54,105 bases of DNA from NCBI GenBank assembly GCA_964247295.1, contig CAXTTV010000010.1, forward strand, positions 1-54,105. The letters are read 5' to 3'. Within the stretch, counting starts at the first letter, position 1. Each line of letters starts with the position of its first letter. This DNA comes from CAXTTV01 sp964247295. GTDB taxonomy: Bacteria > Chloroflexota > Ktedonobacteria > Ktedonobacterales > Ktedonobacteraceae. The notes beneath the pieces are model-generated. The model was not told the origin of the DNA, made no database searches, and was given only the letters and a program-made list of their open reading frames with translations. Both the position numbers and the translations under genes were made by a program. This document shows, one piece after another, positions 8,363-17,623 of this stretch.

Positions 8363-10296
8363 ATGGCAACTATGCCTGTCTGGTTCAGGCGAAAATCATG
8401 GCCTCTTTTTATTCTGCTCAGTACGTTGCTCTGCATGCTCCTGGCGTTACTCTGGCCTCTCAATCCCGCCTCTCCTGGTTATCTTGCGACACTCCATATT
8501 CAAGTCCGACTGGCGGATGGCCTTCACGGCCAGGCTGTGAGCACTGCGGTTATCAGCCAGTTCCTGAGGGATCCTATACAATGCGCGGAGGCCCGTCGAC
8601 GGCTCCATCTTTCAGGAGAGGCCAGTATTACCGCAACCCCTCTCCCTGATAGCAACCTGATCGTTTTACAGGCAAACGCCCAGACGGTTCAGGCGGCCTC
8701 GGCCCTCGTGGAAGAGATTTATCTACAGACCCGACAACGCCTCACAACCCACGCGCAAGCTTTAAGAGGTAAGCTACGTCAGTTGCTAGGGAAACAGCTT
8801 GTTGATCTTGAGAACCAGAGTATTCTTCACCCTTCAAAAGAGATTCAGAGCCAGATTAGCATTCATAATCAGGTGCTGGCCCGTCTTCAACGTCCCTCTT
8901 TGTCGCCAGAAGATCTCTGTACGGCGCAACAGGCAACGCCAGAGATCACCCAGAAAGCAAGCTCCAGCCCATCTCGCCTACAGGTGCTGCTTGTAGGAGC
9001 TCTGACCGGCCTACTATCAGGTGCGGCCTGCTACTGTTTGAGCCGCCCACAAATCACGCTTCCCCTCTATGCTCTGGTGGCCGGGCCAGGTCTGGGACAA
9101 CCATTGGGATCAGCGGGCATACTCTCCCGTTTCTATGTCGGTCACCTCCTCTTTCTCCTGTTGGTGCTGGCCTGGTTAAAACAGCGGCTTCAGGCTCGCC
9201 GCCCGCTGGAGCGGCGCGGCCTCCCCCTCTCNNNNNNNNNNTACCACTGCTTAGCCTGATCGTCTGTGGACTGCTTTCGATGTGTATTTCTCGCCTCTGG
9301 CCCGACCCAACAGTAACGTACAGCTACCCCCATCTGACGATCTCGCTGACGCTGGTGAATATTTCTGAGCTTTTTTTACTGCTCGGTCTACCTCTCTTTC
9401 TGATACTTGTTCCTGATCTGCTTCCAGATAAACAGATGGGACGATCTCTCATCTATACCCTGGCTGCGATCGGCCTCCTTTACGCTCTGGTGACAATCTG
9501 TGCTCAACCTCTGGGACTGGGATCACAGGAGGTTCTGCTCGGCAATCAGCGTCCACAGATTTTCGGAGCAATCTCTAGCGGCCTGGGCAATTTACTGGTG
9601 CTGTTCACCTGCCTCTGTCTTGGTCAGGCCCTCTATGCCCAGGGTCAGGCTCGATTCCTTTGGTGGATCGGTAGTGCGATCTGTGCTCTGGGAACGGTTC
9701 TCAGCTTTGGCCGCGCCTCCTGGCTGGCTCTGGCCCTGGCATGCCTGTTGATACTGGGCCTGCGCGTCCGCAAACGTCGGCTCTTACTAATACCGATCCT
9801 CCTCGTGGCACTCGGACTACCAGGTATCCTGGCGTTTTTTGATCCCCATAAAATCTATGGGGCCGATAGATTGGTGATCTGGAACGATGCCCTGACTATC
9901 TGGCAGCTCCACCCACTGATTGGAATTGGCGCGGGTAACTATCAATTCTTCGATCTGGCCTACGGCTCCGATATTGTGGGGGTCGCCCACAATCAGTATC
10001 TGGAAGTGCTGGCCGAGATGGGCCTGATCGGCCTCTTAAGCTTGCTATGGCTGCTGATCGCTCTCGGCCAACGCCTCTACTGGATCTACCGCCATACCAC
10101 AGATAGCGAGGCACACGCTCTGGCTCTCAGTTCCCTGGGAAGCTACGCGGCAATCTTGCTCGGTGGCTTCTTTACAGATTCCCTCCTCCCCTCTACCGCA
10201 GCGGCGGGCGGTGCCGGTCCCTTTCTGCTGGCCTCCTACCGCTGGCTACTCATCGGGCTGACACTGGCGATCCCTCACTGGAACTTGAAAGAATGA
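8363..10296 (+). CDS. Wzz-domain / O-antigen polymerase-ligase fusion, interrupted by an assembly gap
   Basis: The left part (8363-9231) encodes a Wzz-like module: a first helix FILLSTLLCMLLALLW, a periplasmic helical loop, a second helix LLVGALTGLLSGAACYCL, then GHLLFLLLVLAWLKQ, which looks like the first helices of a polymerase. Right of the ten Ns, the frame is open from the gap onward and encodes about nine more hydrophobic helices, including the O-antigen ligase signature region IGIGAGNYQF and GVAHNQYLEVLAEMGLIGLL. The frame differs across the Ns, which is expected if the gap size is arbitrary. I infer one gene joining chain-length control and polymerisation or ligation. The start is the ATG at 8363 after AGGGCGGG. 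The end overlaps the next, convergent gene by 22 bp. Confidence 0.75.
9232..9241. other. Assembly gap (10 Ns)
   Basis: Ten consecutive Ns, a common placeholder for a gap of unknown size. The sequence on both sides codes for membrane helices of the same kind, so the gap lies within a gene and the true missing length is unknown. Confidence 0.99.
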
Positions 10297-11180
10297 ACCA
10301 GCAGATGCTTCAACGGATAGGCTTGATTCCTACCCCAATAAAATTTACCTGTAACGGAAGACGCTACACGTTTCTCAAGGAAAATCGCCAAATAGAGGCG
10401 TTTCAGGCGGATCTCTTTAAGGCAGCAGCCCACTACCCCCGCGATCAAGAGCAGACCAGAGACGATGAATCGTAAGGGCAAAGCTCTGATCCCCGGAAGC
10501 GGTTTGTGGTTTGAAGAGGCCGATTGAATAATCTCAAGAGGATCACTTGCGAGGTGCCGCTGCATCTGAAGACCCTGCTGCTGAAGTAGATCCTGGTTCT
10601 GGAGATTTTGTTGTTGAAGAATTTGATCGCGCAGATGTTGCAGACCGATGCGATCACGACGCGAGACTCCATAGTAAGTGTTTTGAAGATCCGTCAGGGT
10701 GGTCTGTTCCCTCTGAAGTCGTTGTCCCACACGGATCAAGCTCCAGTTATACTGTTCAATTGCTGAGACATTCTGCTGAGTAACTAGTGACCGGGCCAGA
10801 AGATTCGCGATCTCGCTGGCGCGTTCAGGTTGATCGAGCTGCACACCGATCGAGATTGTTCTGGCCCGAACATCACTTTTGACCTTTAATTGAGAGTCTA
10901 GAAATATCTGACGATCCAACATGGGATAGTGTATCAGCACCAGGCGAATTAAGGCGTCCGACGATATGAGCATGGCATACGTTGCTACAGGCTGAATAAT
11001 CTGAGTTTCTATGCTGGTTGGCGGTCTTACTTTGATCAGGGCTACCGCACTATATTGAGGTGGAAAACAGATCTCACACAGCCAGCCCAGAACAAAACCG
11101 GCCAGTAAGCACCCGCTCAACCAACAACGATACCAGGAAACCATTTTTAACGCCACAACCACTCGCCACCGGATCTTCAT
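10275..11180 (-). CDS. Wzz-like polysaccharide chain-length determinant
   Basis: A 301-residue protein with the two-helix architecture of Wzz/Wza-associated proteins: helix one around residues 18-38 (CWLSGCLLAGFVLGWLCEIC), then the typical PPQYSAVALIKVRPP start of the periplasmic domain, a Gln-rich coiled-coil stretch, and a second helix ALPLRFIVSGLLLIAGVVG. No kinase domain follows; the cytoplasmic tail is about 40 residues. AAAGGGG lies 6 bases before the ATG. It sits 21 bp downstream of the GT4 gene at 11202, so the two form an operon. Its end overlaps the polymerase fusion by 22 bp, tail to tail. It is the third Wzz-type protein of this locus. Confidence 0.8.
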   Translation of the reverse strand: MKIRWRVVVALKMVSWYRCWLSGCLLAGFVLGWLCEICFPPQYSAVALIKVRPPTSIETQIIQPVATYAMLISSDALIRLVLIHYPMLDRQIFLDSQLKVKSDVRARTISIGVQLDQPERASEIANLLARSLVTQQNVSAIEQYNWSLIRVGQRLQREQTTLTDLQNTYYGVSRRDRIGLQHLRDQILQQQNLQNQDLLQQQGLQMQRHLASDPLEIIQSASSNHKPLPGIRALPLRFIVSGLLLIAGVVGCCLKEIRLKRLYLAIFLEKRVASSVTGKFYWGRNQAYPLKHLLVHSFKFQ

Positions 11181-11201
11181 AAATGCCCCTTTCTCCCTGA
11201 C

Positions 11202-12383
11202 TCAACCCGCCACCATCTCGGCATATATAGCTTCCAAGCGTGCAATAGAACGCTCCCACCTATAGTGCGTGCGTACAAAATTAGCTCCAGTACGACCGAG
11301 CCTCTCAGCTACCTCTGGCCCGTCAAGCAATCGGAGAATACTCTGAGCAACATTTTGGGGATCATCGGCGATTACAGCCTGCACATTGTTCTTCACATTT
11401 AAGACATGGCAGGCCATAGACGATACTACTAATGGAGTACCCATCGCCATCGCCTCTAAAACCTTGTTCTGGATACCAACCGCGATCTGCAAAGGCGCGA
11501 TCGCGATCGCTGCCCGAGCCAGATACGGGCGTATATCTGGTACATAACCGGTGACTTCGATACGGCGATCCCGAGCCAGAGCTTGAATGGTTGCTGGGGG
11601 CTGGTTACCAACAATCTTCAAACAGACCTGGGGACGCGCTTGCCAGATACATGGCAGCACCTCACGGCAGAATCTAAGGATTGCCTGCTGGTTTGGATAG
11701 TAGTCCAGCTTGGCACAGAAAACCAGACTATCCGGCTCTCGCCGACAGTCCCAGGGCCTGAAATAGTCAGGATCTACTCCATTGGGGATTACTTCAATCA
11801 ATCCCCGCTCTTCACTACTCAACAATGAAACTCGGTCGCGTTCAGTTGTAACAACTACACGATCAAAGCACCGGAGGGCTTCGTGCTCGCAGCGTCTAAC
11901 CCTCTGCAATTCATAGGCCGCCAGAACTCGCTGCCAGAGGTTGCCAACCTCACGACTCTGCTGAAGATACGTAGAGATGCTATCAACTGCGTCGAAAAGG
12001 TAAGGGATGCTGATTTGACAATACGTACGCCTCAGGGCCGGTAGCACCTTAAGCAGTTCTCCATGAAGCAGATCAATGTTCTGCCGGGCGATTACCCGGA
12101 GAATTGTGTGCTCCAACTTTTGTACGGCGTAGTAGGCTACGCGGAGCGGTAAAGATCCAGAAAGCGATCGCAGACAGCGAGCATAAGCTCCCAGGCGCGA
12201 AAGCTCCACTACGTCAACGGACACACAATACTGAGAAATCTCCTCAACAAACCTCAACTCATACTCATCACAAACCAGCGCCACCAGGGAGATCTGATGT
12301 CTGGTACTTAAACCTTTGATAAAGGAGAAGGGCCGAACCCTGATCGGCGAAGGTATATAAGGTGTTACAAAAAGAATGCGCAT
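11202..12383 (-). CDS. Glycosyltransferase family 4 (exosortase/EPS-associated type)
   Basis: A 393-residue GT-B glycosyltransferase starting MRILFVTPYIPSP. The C-terminal donor-binding domain includes LVFCAKLDYYPNQQAI, RIEVTGYVPDIRPYLARA and a terminal IQNKVLEAMAMGTPLVVSS, where the EX7E motif is weak and only its second Glu (VLEAMAMG) is clear. This form is common in exopolysaccharide loci. The start at 12383 is preceded by GGGAGG at 7 bases; an upstream ATG at 12416 has no comparable site. It is the first gene of a two-gene unit with the Wzz-like gene and is divergent from the sugar transferase at 12697. Confidence 0.85.
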   Translation of the reverse strand: MRILFVTPYIPSPIRVRPFSFIKGLSTRHQISLVALVCDEYELRFVEEISQYCVSVDVVELSRLGAYARCLRSLSGSLPLRVAYYAVQKLEHTILRVIARQNIDLLHGELLKVLPALRRTYCQISIPYLFDAVDSISTYLQQSREVGNLWQRVLAAYELQRVRRCEHEALRCFDRVVVTTERDRVSLLSSEERGLIEVIPNGVDPDYFRPWDCRREPDSLVFCAKLDYYPNQQAILRFCREVLPCIWQARPQVCLKIVGNQPPATIQALARDRRIEVTGYVPDIRPYLARAAIAIAPLQIAVGIQNKVLEAMAMGTPLVVSSMACHVLNVKNNVQAVIADDPQNVAQSILRLLDGPEVAERLGRTGANFVRTHYRWERSIARLEAIYAEMVAG

Positions 12384-12696
12384 AGGACAACCTCCCTGAC
12401 CACATCGTTTTTTCAAATTTTTCGCAGTAGGACAGGTTCCGTCTGAAGCGTACCAGATAATTTATCTATACAGAGGTGTATAAAGGGTAAAAAGACTCTG
12501 CTATTTCTTGTTTTTTGGTAAAGGTTTTAAAGCAAACAAAAGATGATTTAGAATGCAAAAGATGCAAAATTCAACCACAATAACCTTTTTAACAGGGGAT
12601 CTTAACCGGTCTTGCAGGTTAAGCACTACCAGAAGCTTATACGCTGTACACAGCACATATTGATGTTTAAGAATAAAAAAAAGGGGAAGAGGGAGT
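12384..12696. promoter_or_regulatory. Divergent intergenic region between GT4 and initiating sugar transferase
   Basis: These 313 bp hold no credible gene. They are AT-rich and must carry promoters for both directions. A TTGCAG at about 12612 and a TATACG near 12640 resemble promoter boxes for the plus-strand gene, but the spacing is longer than normal, so I do not call a promoter from them. A strong ribosome binding site (AGGGGAAGAGGGAG) precedes the plus-strand ATG. Confidence 0.4.
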
Positions 12697-13365
12697 ATGC
12701 GGCTTATATCTAGGACAGAATTGCCGATCTCGCGTCATTCAACAGATCAGGAGTGTTTCACTCACTCTGGTTATCGTAGAAGCAAACGGCTGCTGGATAT
12801 CGTGCTCGCCCTGATTGGTCTGCTGTTGTTATCACCACTCTGGCTGATGATTGCCGTGTGTATCAAGATTGAAGATCAAGGGCCGGTCTTTTATCGAAGA
12901 CAGATTGTTGGGTACCAGGGTCAGCGCTTTCTGGCCTGGAAATTTCGGTCGATGTGTATCGACGCTGAGACTTATCTTTTGCGCCGCCCGGAACTCTATC
13001 AACGCTACCAACGCCAGATGAAATTGTTCAATGATCCTCGTGTAACCCATGTGGGCCGATATCTACGCCGTTGGAGCCTGGATGAGCTTCCTCAACTTTT
13101 GAATGTGCTACAAGGTGAAATGACGCTTGTGGGGCCACGTATGATTCATCCAGATGAGTTGCCTCGTTACGAGCCTTATGTCCAGAAGCGGCTCTCGGTC
13201 AAGCCGGGGATTACCGGCCTGTGGCAGATCAGTGGCCGCCAACATTTTGATTATCAAGAGCGAGTCCAGCTTGATCTACTGTACATAGATCAGCGATCTC
13301 TCCGATTAGATTTATGGATTTTATCCAAAACGCTCGGAACGATTCTCAACAATCCAGGGACCTGA
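12697..13365 (+). CDS. Initiating sugar-phosphate transferase (bacterial sugar transferase family)
   Basis: A 222-residue monotopic membrane enzyme that transfers a hexose-1-phosphate from a nucleotide sugar to undecaprenyl phosphate, starting repeat-unit synthesis. It begins with a membrane helix (LLDIVLALIGLLLLSPLWLM), followed by GPVFYRRQIVGYQGQ, FLAWKFRSM, RRWSLDELPQLLNVLQGEM, LVGPRM and VKPGITGLWQISGR, all hallmarks of the WbaP/PssA-type catalytic domain with its Asp-Glu dyad in the SLDELPQ block. The length is typical for the short form lacking extra N-terminal helices. It is the only initiating transferase in the window, and it fixes the locus at 1-13365 as lipid-carrier-dependent. Confidence 0.92.
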   Translation: MRLISRTELPISRHSTDQECFTHSGYRRSKRLLDIVLALIGLLLLSPLWLMIAVCIKIEDQGPVFYRRQIVGYQGQRFLAWKFRSMCIDAETYLLRRPELYQRYQRQMKLFNDPRVTHVGRYLRRWSLDELPQLLNVLQGEMTLVGPRMIHPDELPRYEPYVQKRLSVKPGITGLWQISGRQHFDYQERVQLDLLYIDQRSLRLDLWILSKTLGTILNNPGT

Positions 13366-13515
13366 CGGACACACTTGTTTTTTGTGATGGTGAAAGCGCG
13401 TCCCTGTACTCTCTGATCTCAACCCACTCGTGTTATCCTCTGAAAGCTTTTTTAATAATAGAGAAAGATATACCTGTCCACTTATAAGGGCAAATAAGCC
13501 AGAGGATATTTGTTA

Positions 13516-14208
13516 ATGGATACAAATTCAAACTCACAAGGGAATGCACCAGAGAGCAGACCAATTCAAATCGCCGCCGGCCCCGTTAATCTGGTTGGAC
13601 AATTACAGCTACCGACCGATGCCCGAGGTCTGGTGATCTTCACTGATGGCAGTGGTAGCGCCAGCGATAGCCCCGTCCTACGTGCGGTCGCGAACACTCT
13701 GGCGAGCGCGGGGATCGCGGCCCTGATCCTGGATATCTTTACAAATGACGAAGAGTCTACAGATCGCGCCACTGGTGTGTTGCGCTTTGATATCGGTTTG
13801 CTCTCTCAAAGAGTTGTCTGGACCGGAAACTGGTTAAACAAGCATGATGAGACCAGTAATCTGCGCCTGGGATACTATGGCGTGGGTCTGGGAGGGGCCG
13901 CAGTTAGCGCCGCGGCCGTCGCTCGACCAGATCTGGTTGGGGCGCTGGTAATCCAGAGTGGAAGAGTCGATCTTAAGGATGCGCGAGTGAATGAGCTACT
14001 GGCCCCCACCCTCTTGTTGGCCGGCGAGAAAAATCAGGATAGCGTGCAACGCATTACCATAGCTTTCCAGCGGTTAGAGCATGTTGAGCACAAGGATTAT
14101 CAGATTATTCCCAATGCCAGCAGCCGTCTGGATGAGCCCGCCTCGATGCAAGAGGTCAGCAAGATGGCCCTTACCTGGTTCTCACGCTATCTGGTACCTT
14201 TCGTTTAA
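13516..14208 (+). CDS. Dienelactone-hydrolase-like protein with lost catalytic residues
   Basis: A 230-residue alpha/beta-hydrolase-fold protein of the dienelactone hydrolase group. The fold is intact: VNLVGQLQLP, LVIFTDGSGSASDSP, LILDIFT, and the elbow strand LRLGYYGVGLGGAAVSAA. The nucleophile elbow should read G-x-S-x-G but reads G-V-G-L-G, with Gly at residue 124. The stretch that normally holds the catalytic His (as in G-A-T-H) reads NASSRLDEP. I infer that hydrolase activity is lost. The ATG at 13516 lies 9 bases after AGAGGA; a TTG at 13510 is a weaker alternative. It stands alone, with a likely terminator behind it. Confidence 0.8.
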   Translation: MDTNSNSQGNAPESRPIQIAAGPVNLVGQLQLPTDARGLVIFTDGSGSASDSPVLRAVANTLASAGIAALILDIFTNDEESTDRATGVLRFDIGLLSQRVVWTGNWLNKHDETSNLRLGYYGVGLGGAAVSAAAVARPDLVGALVIQSGRVDLKDARVNELLAPTLLLAGEKNQDSVQRITIAFQRLEHVEHKDYQIIPNASSRLDEPASMQEVSKMALTWFSRYLVPFV

Positions 14209-14283
14209 AACAAAGGCAAGCCAGGGCAAAGCAGGCTTTCACTAACATTGTGAGGACTCTAAATACTGTTCGATAGCCACCCC

Positions 14284-14316
14284 AGAGGAGAAGAGCGGGC
14301 TAACGTTCTCTCCTCT
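14284..14316. terminator. Candidate bidirectional terminator between convergent genes
   Basis: AGAGGAGA (14284-14291) pairs with TCTCCTCT (14309-14316). It lies between the stops of the two hydrolase-like genes, which converge here. There is no long T run on either side, so termination strength is uncertain. Confidence 0.45.
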
Positions 14317-14322
14317 CTTACC

Positions 14323-15309
14323 TTACAGACGCCCGTTCGCGGTTACCGTCTCCAGGATTCTAGGTAGACTCTGGGCGAAATCCGGTGGGAAATCATGTCC
14401 GAGGCCGCCGGTTACCTCTAATGTGCAGGGGATTTTACGCTCGTGCAACATGGAAAGCAGATCTTTTACTTCCGGGTAGCGACGCTGATCTCGCTCTCCC
14501 ATCAAGATATAGCCCTGAATGCCTCGCGCATGCGCCATATCCAGATAGCGACTCCAACGCTCCAGATCTGATTTTAAAATCACGGGAGAAACGGCGATAA
14601 ATCCCCTGATGGCAATCGCGCCACTTAAAGCCAGCCAGATCGCCAGGGTCCCACCTGTAGAAAAGCCGGCAACTACTGAACGACTCACAAGCAGACGATA
14701 CTTGCGCCTGAGCGACTCCACATGCCGCTGGATCTCCTCCGTCGCACGCTCTCGATCATCCCAAATATAACTACCAGGACCAAAGATCTGCGACGATTGA
14801 GGCAGGGCCAGTAACCAGCCTTTTTCTACCGCTGGTCTCCAGATATCAATAGAGTTCCGAATGTTGCGAAAATTTCCATGTAAGGCTAATAACATGGGAT
14901 GTACCGATCCTATACCCAGCATCTGGGTCACCGGAAGCATCGTCACAAGCTGCGGGCTTGTGTGCTCCTGAGCATTGGTCTGGCGGCGACTACATATTTC
15001 CACCAGACGCTCAAAGGTGAGATCTCCCTGAAGCAAACGCAGTTCTGGCTCTTGCTTTAACCAGCCCTCCGGCAGCCAATAGCCTTCAGCCACCAGCTCT
15101 TCTAGTAGCTGAAGGGCCATGGTTTTATTTCCCACAAGTGCCGCCAGACAGATCTGCCAGTAATAAAGCCGCTGCATCTGTAAAGGGAAATGATCGACCT
15201 CTCTCCCCAACAGGTCTAACGCTTGTTCATACTCACCACGCTGATATAGATCTAAGAGTAGCTCTTGTAGATCCGTAAATGGCTGATCGCTTGTACTTGC
15301 CCCCCTCAT
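14323..15309 (-). CDS. Alpha/beta hydrolase (phospholipase/carboxylesterase-like) with TPR-like N-terminus
   Basis: A 328-residue protein. Residues 10-110 form helical repeats of TPR character (LYQRGEYEQALDLL, LLEELVAEGYW). Residues 135-325 form an esterase domain: LLALHGNFRN supplies the oxyanion loop, GFSTGG holds the nucleophile Ser (S217), LMGERDQRR the acid (D274), and GLGHDFP the catalytic His (H305). All three residues are in place, unlike the neighbouring hydrolase-like protein. GGAGGAAG lies before the ATG at 15309. The substrate is unknown; the family includes esterases acting on acyl esters and peptides. Confidence 0.85.
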   Translation of the reverse strand: MRGASTSDQPFTDLQELLLDLYQRGEYEQALDLLGREVDHFPLQMQRLYYWQICLAALVGNKTMALQLLEELVAEGYWLPEGWLKQEPELRLLQGDLTFERLVEICSRRQTNAQEHTSPQLVTMLPVTQMLGIGSVHPMLLALHGNFRNIRNSIDIWRPAVEKGWLLALPQSSQIFGPGSYIWDDRERATEEIQRHVESLRRKYRLLVSRSVVAGFSTGGTLAIWLALSGAIAIRGFIAVSPVILKSDLERWSRYLDMAHARGIQGYILMGERDQRRYPEVKDLLSMLHERKIPCTLEVTGGLGHDFPPDFAQSLPRILETVTANGRL

Positions 15310-15453
15310 CCCTATCTTCCTCCGCTTGTCTTTCAGATATAAATCTATCTACTCTTATAGTATACAAATGTTTGCTACTCTTAAACAAAAGCGATATATA
15401 CTAAATTATCTATCTTACGAGTAGATACTTATCTATGAAAGCGGTGGGACGGG

Positions 15454-16695
15454 TCACTCAGTTGACTCGGGTCCGACAATCATTTTTCGGATCTCGCTGT
15501 ACCTGATAATCAAACCGCCGAGCAGGGCCAAAACACCAAAAGCTATAGTCATCACAAGCAATGGGAGTCTAAAGCTGATGCTATAAAGAGTGGTCAGGCC
15601 GCTTGCTCCAATAAAGGCTCCAATCAAGCCTATTGTTGTGTACATACTTTGAGCCTGAGCCCGGACTCGGGAGTCTACCGTTTTGGCAAGATGAGCATCT
15701 ACGGCGGTAACCGCGAAGGCATAGATCAGGCCATGAATTCCGAATAGGATAGGGATCTGCCAGGCGGCATTCGCTAAAGTGTAAGCAAGATAGATTGGAA
15801 CCTGAGCCATCCCGAAAATGAGGATCAATGTAGAGCGGCGATAGCGGTCCGCGATCCGTCCGGCCCACGGAGAGAAGACCATTGAGGGGATCGCCCAGAG
15901 CACATAGGTCAGACCGATAATCGCGACGCTGCCACCCAGATTATTTTTTATCCAGATCGGCATCAGCGTCTGGTCAAATCCCAGATAAAGATAATCCCCG
16001 AGTGCCAGCATATACGCTCCGACCAGTGGCAAGCTAAACAGGGCTTTTAGCGCGGCCCCACGCCTGATAATCGGCTCATTTCTTTCTGGCTCTTTGCGCA
16101 CCTCGTGCACGACCAGTCCAACGATCACAAGGGCCACCACTCGGAACACTACCGCTCCAATAAAGGCTCCAGTATACCCCTGGACCGCTAACAAGCTACC
16201 GATGGCCGGTCCCAGTAGAAAACCTGAATTAAAAAAGGAGTTAAAGATCCCAAAGGCCTCGCCCTGCTCCTCTATGGGGGTCGAGTCGATGATCAGTGCC
16301 CGCGCGGCTGGCAACATCCCGGCTGCCGCCGCCCCTTCCACAAACCGTAGCGCGATAAACAGCAATGGATCTTCGATAAACAGATAGACCAGCGAGAGTA
16401 CCGCCGATATCGCGAGGCTGACGATCAGGACCCTTCGCCGTCCCCAATGGTCGGCCAGCCAGCCGCTAGGATATTGAAACAGAAAATTCGAGATCAGATA
16501 GGCCGAGGCCATCAGGCCGATGATCTCAAGCGAGGCCCCATGAGACTGAGCGAATAGCACGCGCACCGGTCCGACCATTCCGACCCCAATGTAGGCAGCC
16601 GCGACCACAAATGAGACTGAGAGCAGTGTTCGATTGCGCCAGGCCGGTCCGGCAAACAGGCGTCTACCATGAACCGAGCGCTTCCACGTTGGCAT
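15454..16695 (-). CDS. MFS transporter (12 membrane segments)
   Basis: A 413-residue major facilitator superfamily protein with about twelve hydrophobic helices. Between helices 2 and 3 lies GWLADHWGRRRVLI, the conserved MFS loop motif (G-x-x-x-D-x-x-G-R-R), and its echo in the second half reads GRIADRYRRSTLI. RFVEGAAAAGMLPAARALI is the motif seen in drug:proton antiporters, so a DHA1-type exporter is most likely. ACGGAG precedes the start. It appears to be transcribed alone. The cargo cannot be inferred from the sequence. Confidence 0.88.
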   Translation of the reverse strand: MPTWKRSVHGRRLFAGPAWRNRTLLSVSFVVAAAYIGVGMVGPVRVLFAQSHGASLEIIGLMASAYLISNFLFQYPSGWLADHWGRRRVLIVSLAISAVLSLVYLFIEDPLLFIALRFVEGAAAAGMLPAARALIIDSTPIEEQGEAFGIFNSFFNSGFLLGPAIGSLLAVQGYTGAFIGAVVFRVVALVIVGLVVHEVRKEPERNEPIIRRGAALKALFSLPLVGAYMLALGDYLYLGFDQTLMPIWIKNNLGGSVAIIGLTYVLWAIPSMVFSPWAGRIADRYRRSTLILIFGMAQVPIYLAYTLANAAWQIPILFGIHGLIYAFAVTAVDAHLAKTVDSRVRAQAQSMYTTIGLIGAFIGASGLTTLYSISFRLPLLVMTIAFGVLALLGGLIIRYSEIRKMIVGPESTE

Positions 16696-16889
16696 ACAAA
16701 CTCCGTGTAGATGTTCTGATAGCGTGAACTACGAGGATAATTCTCCCAGCGACCTCCCCCTTCTTCCCTAGAACACTATCATATCATTACGAGGGGCTTT
16801 GTTATCGACTCCGCTGCGATACACTTCGCGGCTGTTAGACCTCACCTGGATCAGGACACATCTATAACTGACACCTTTTACTATGGTCA

Positions 16890-16917
16890 AACAGTATATA
16901 TCATGAAAGATACTGTT
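16890..16917. promoter_or_regulatory. Inverted repeat upstream of HAD/topoisomerase operon (candidate operator)
   Basis: AACAGTAT (16890-16897) and ATACTGTT (16910-16917) are perfect complements separated by 12 bp. The repeat lies 21 bp before the HAD start codon, just upstream of its ribosome binding site. This is a plausible repressor site; no regulator is known. Confidence 0.4.
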
Positions 16918-16937
16918 TCCGTAACAGAGGAGGAAAT

Positions 16938-17603
16938 ATGAGCATTCGTGGTGTGATTCTGGATATAGATGGCACCTTGGTCGATAGCAATGACGCCCAT
17001 ACTCAGGCATGGATCAAAGCGATGGCCGATAATGGATATACAGACGTGGACTACAGTAAGGTTCGTAGCAAGATCGGTATGGGCGGCGATAAGCTGCTCC
17101 CCGATGTTTTAGGGATCGAGAAGGATAGTCCCAAGGGCAAGAAGATTAGCGAGTCACGCTCAAAAATCTTTAAAGATCAGTATCTTAACAAGATCAAGCC
17201 CCTGAATGGCGCGAAAGATCTGTTGGATGCGATACGCCAACACGGGCTAAAACTGGCCGTCGCAACCTCAGCTCAAGAGGATGAGCTGAAGCCGATGCTC
17301 AAGCTGATCGGGGCCGAGGATCTGATCGAGGATAAGACCGATGGCAGCGAGGCTAAAAACTCGAAGCCGTCCGCCGATGTTGTGGAAAAAACCCTAAAAA
17401 AAATGGATATGCAGCCAGATGAGGTGCTGATGCTGGGCGATACTGCCTATGATATCGAGTCCGCCGCTAAAACGAAGGTGAAGACGATCGCATTGCGCTC
17501 TGGTGGCTGGAAAGATGAGGATCTTAAGGGCGCGTTGGCGATCTATAATGATCCTGCCGATCTGCTTGCCCACTATGACCGGTCACCTTTAAACAATCAC
17601 TAA
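16938..17603 (+). CDS. HAD family hydrolase (beta-phosphoglucomutase/phosphatase type)
   Basis: A 221-residue haloacid dehalogenase superfamily enzyme. Motif I is VILDIDGTLVDS (D9 and D11, the nucleophile and general acid), motif II is AVATSAQ, motif III is the Lys in KNSKPSADVV, and motif IV is MLGDTAYDIESA. A helical cap lies between motifs I and II (residues 15-80). It probably dephosphorylates a small sugar phosphate or similar metabolite in the cytoplasm. AGAGGAGG precedes the ATG. The topoisomerase IB gene follows after 20 bp, so the two are cotranscribed, though no functional tie is obvious. Confidence 0.9.
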   Translation: MSIRGVILDIDGTLVDSNDAHTQAWIKAMADNGYTDVDYSKVRSKIGMGGDKLLPDVLGIEKDSPKGKKISESRSKIFKDQYLNKIKPLNGAKDLLDAIRQHGLKLAVATSAQEDELKPMLKLIGAEDLIEDKTDGSEAKNSKPSADVVEKTLKKMDMQPDEVLMLGDTAYDIESAAKTKVKTIALRSGGWKDEDLKGALAIYNDPADLLAHYDRSPLNNH

Positions 17604-17623
17604 ATCGTGAAGGAGCGCCCACT

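Noticed and set aside
9232..9241. A frameshift mutation in the Wzz/polymerase gene
   Set aside because: The frame change falls exactly on a run of ten Ns, so it reflects unknown gap length.
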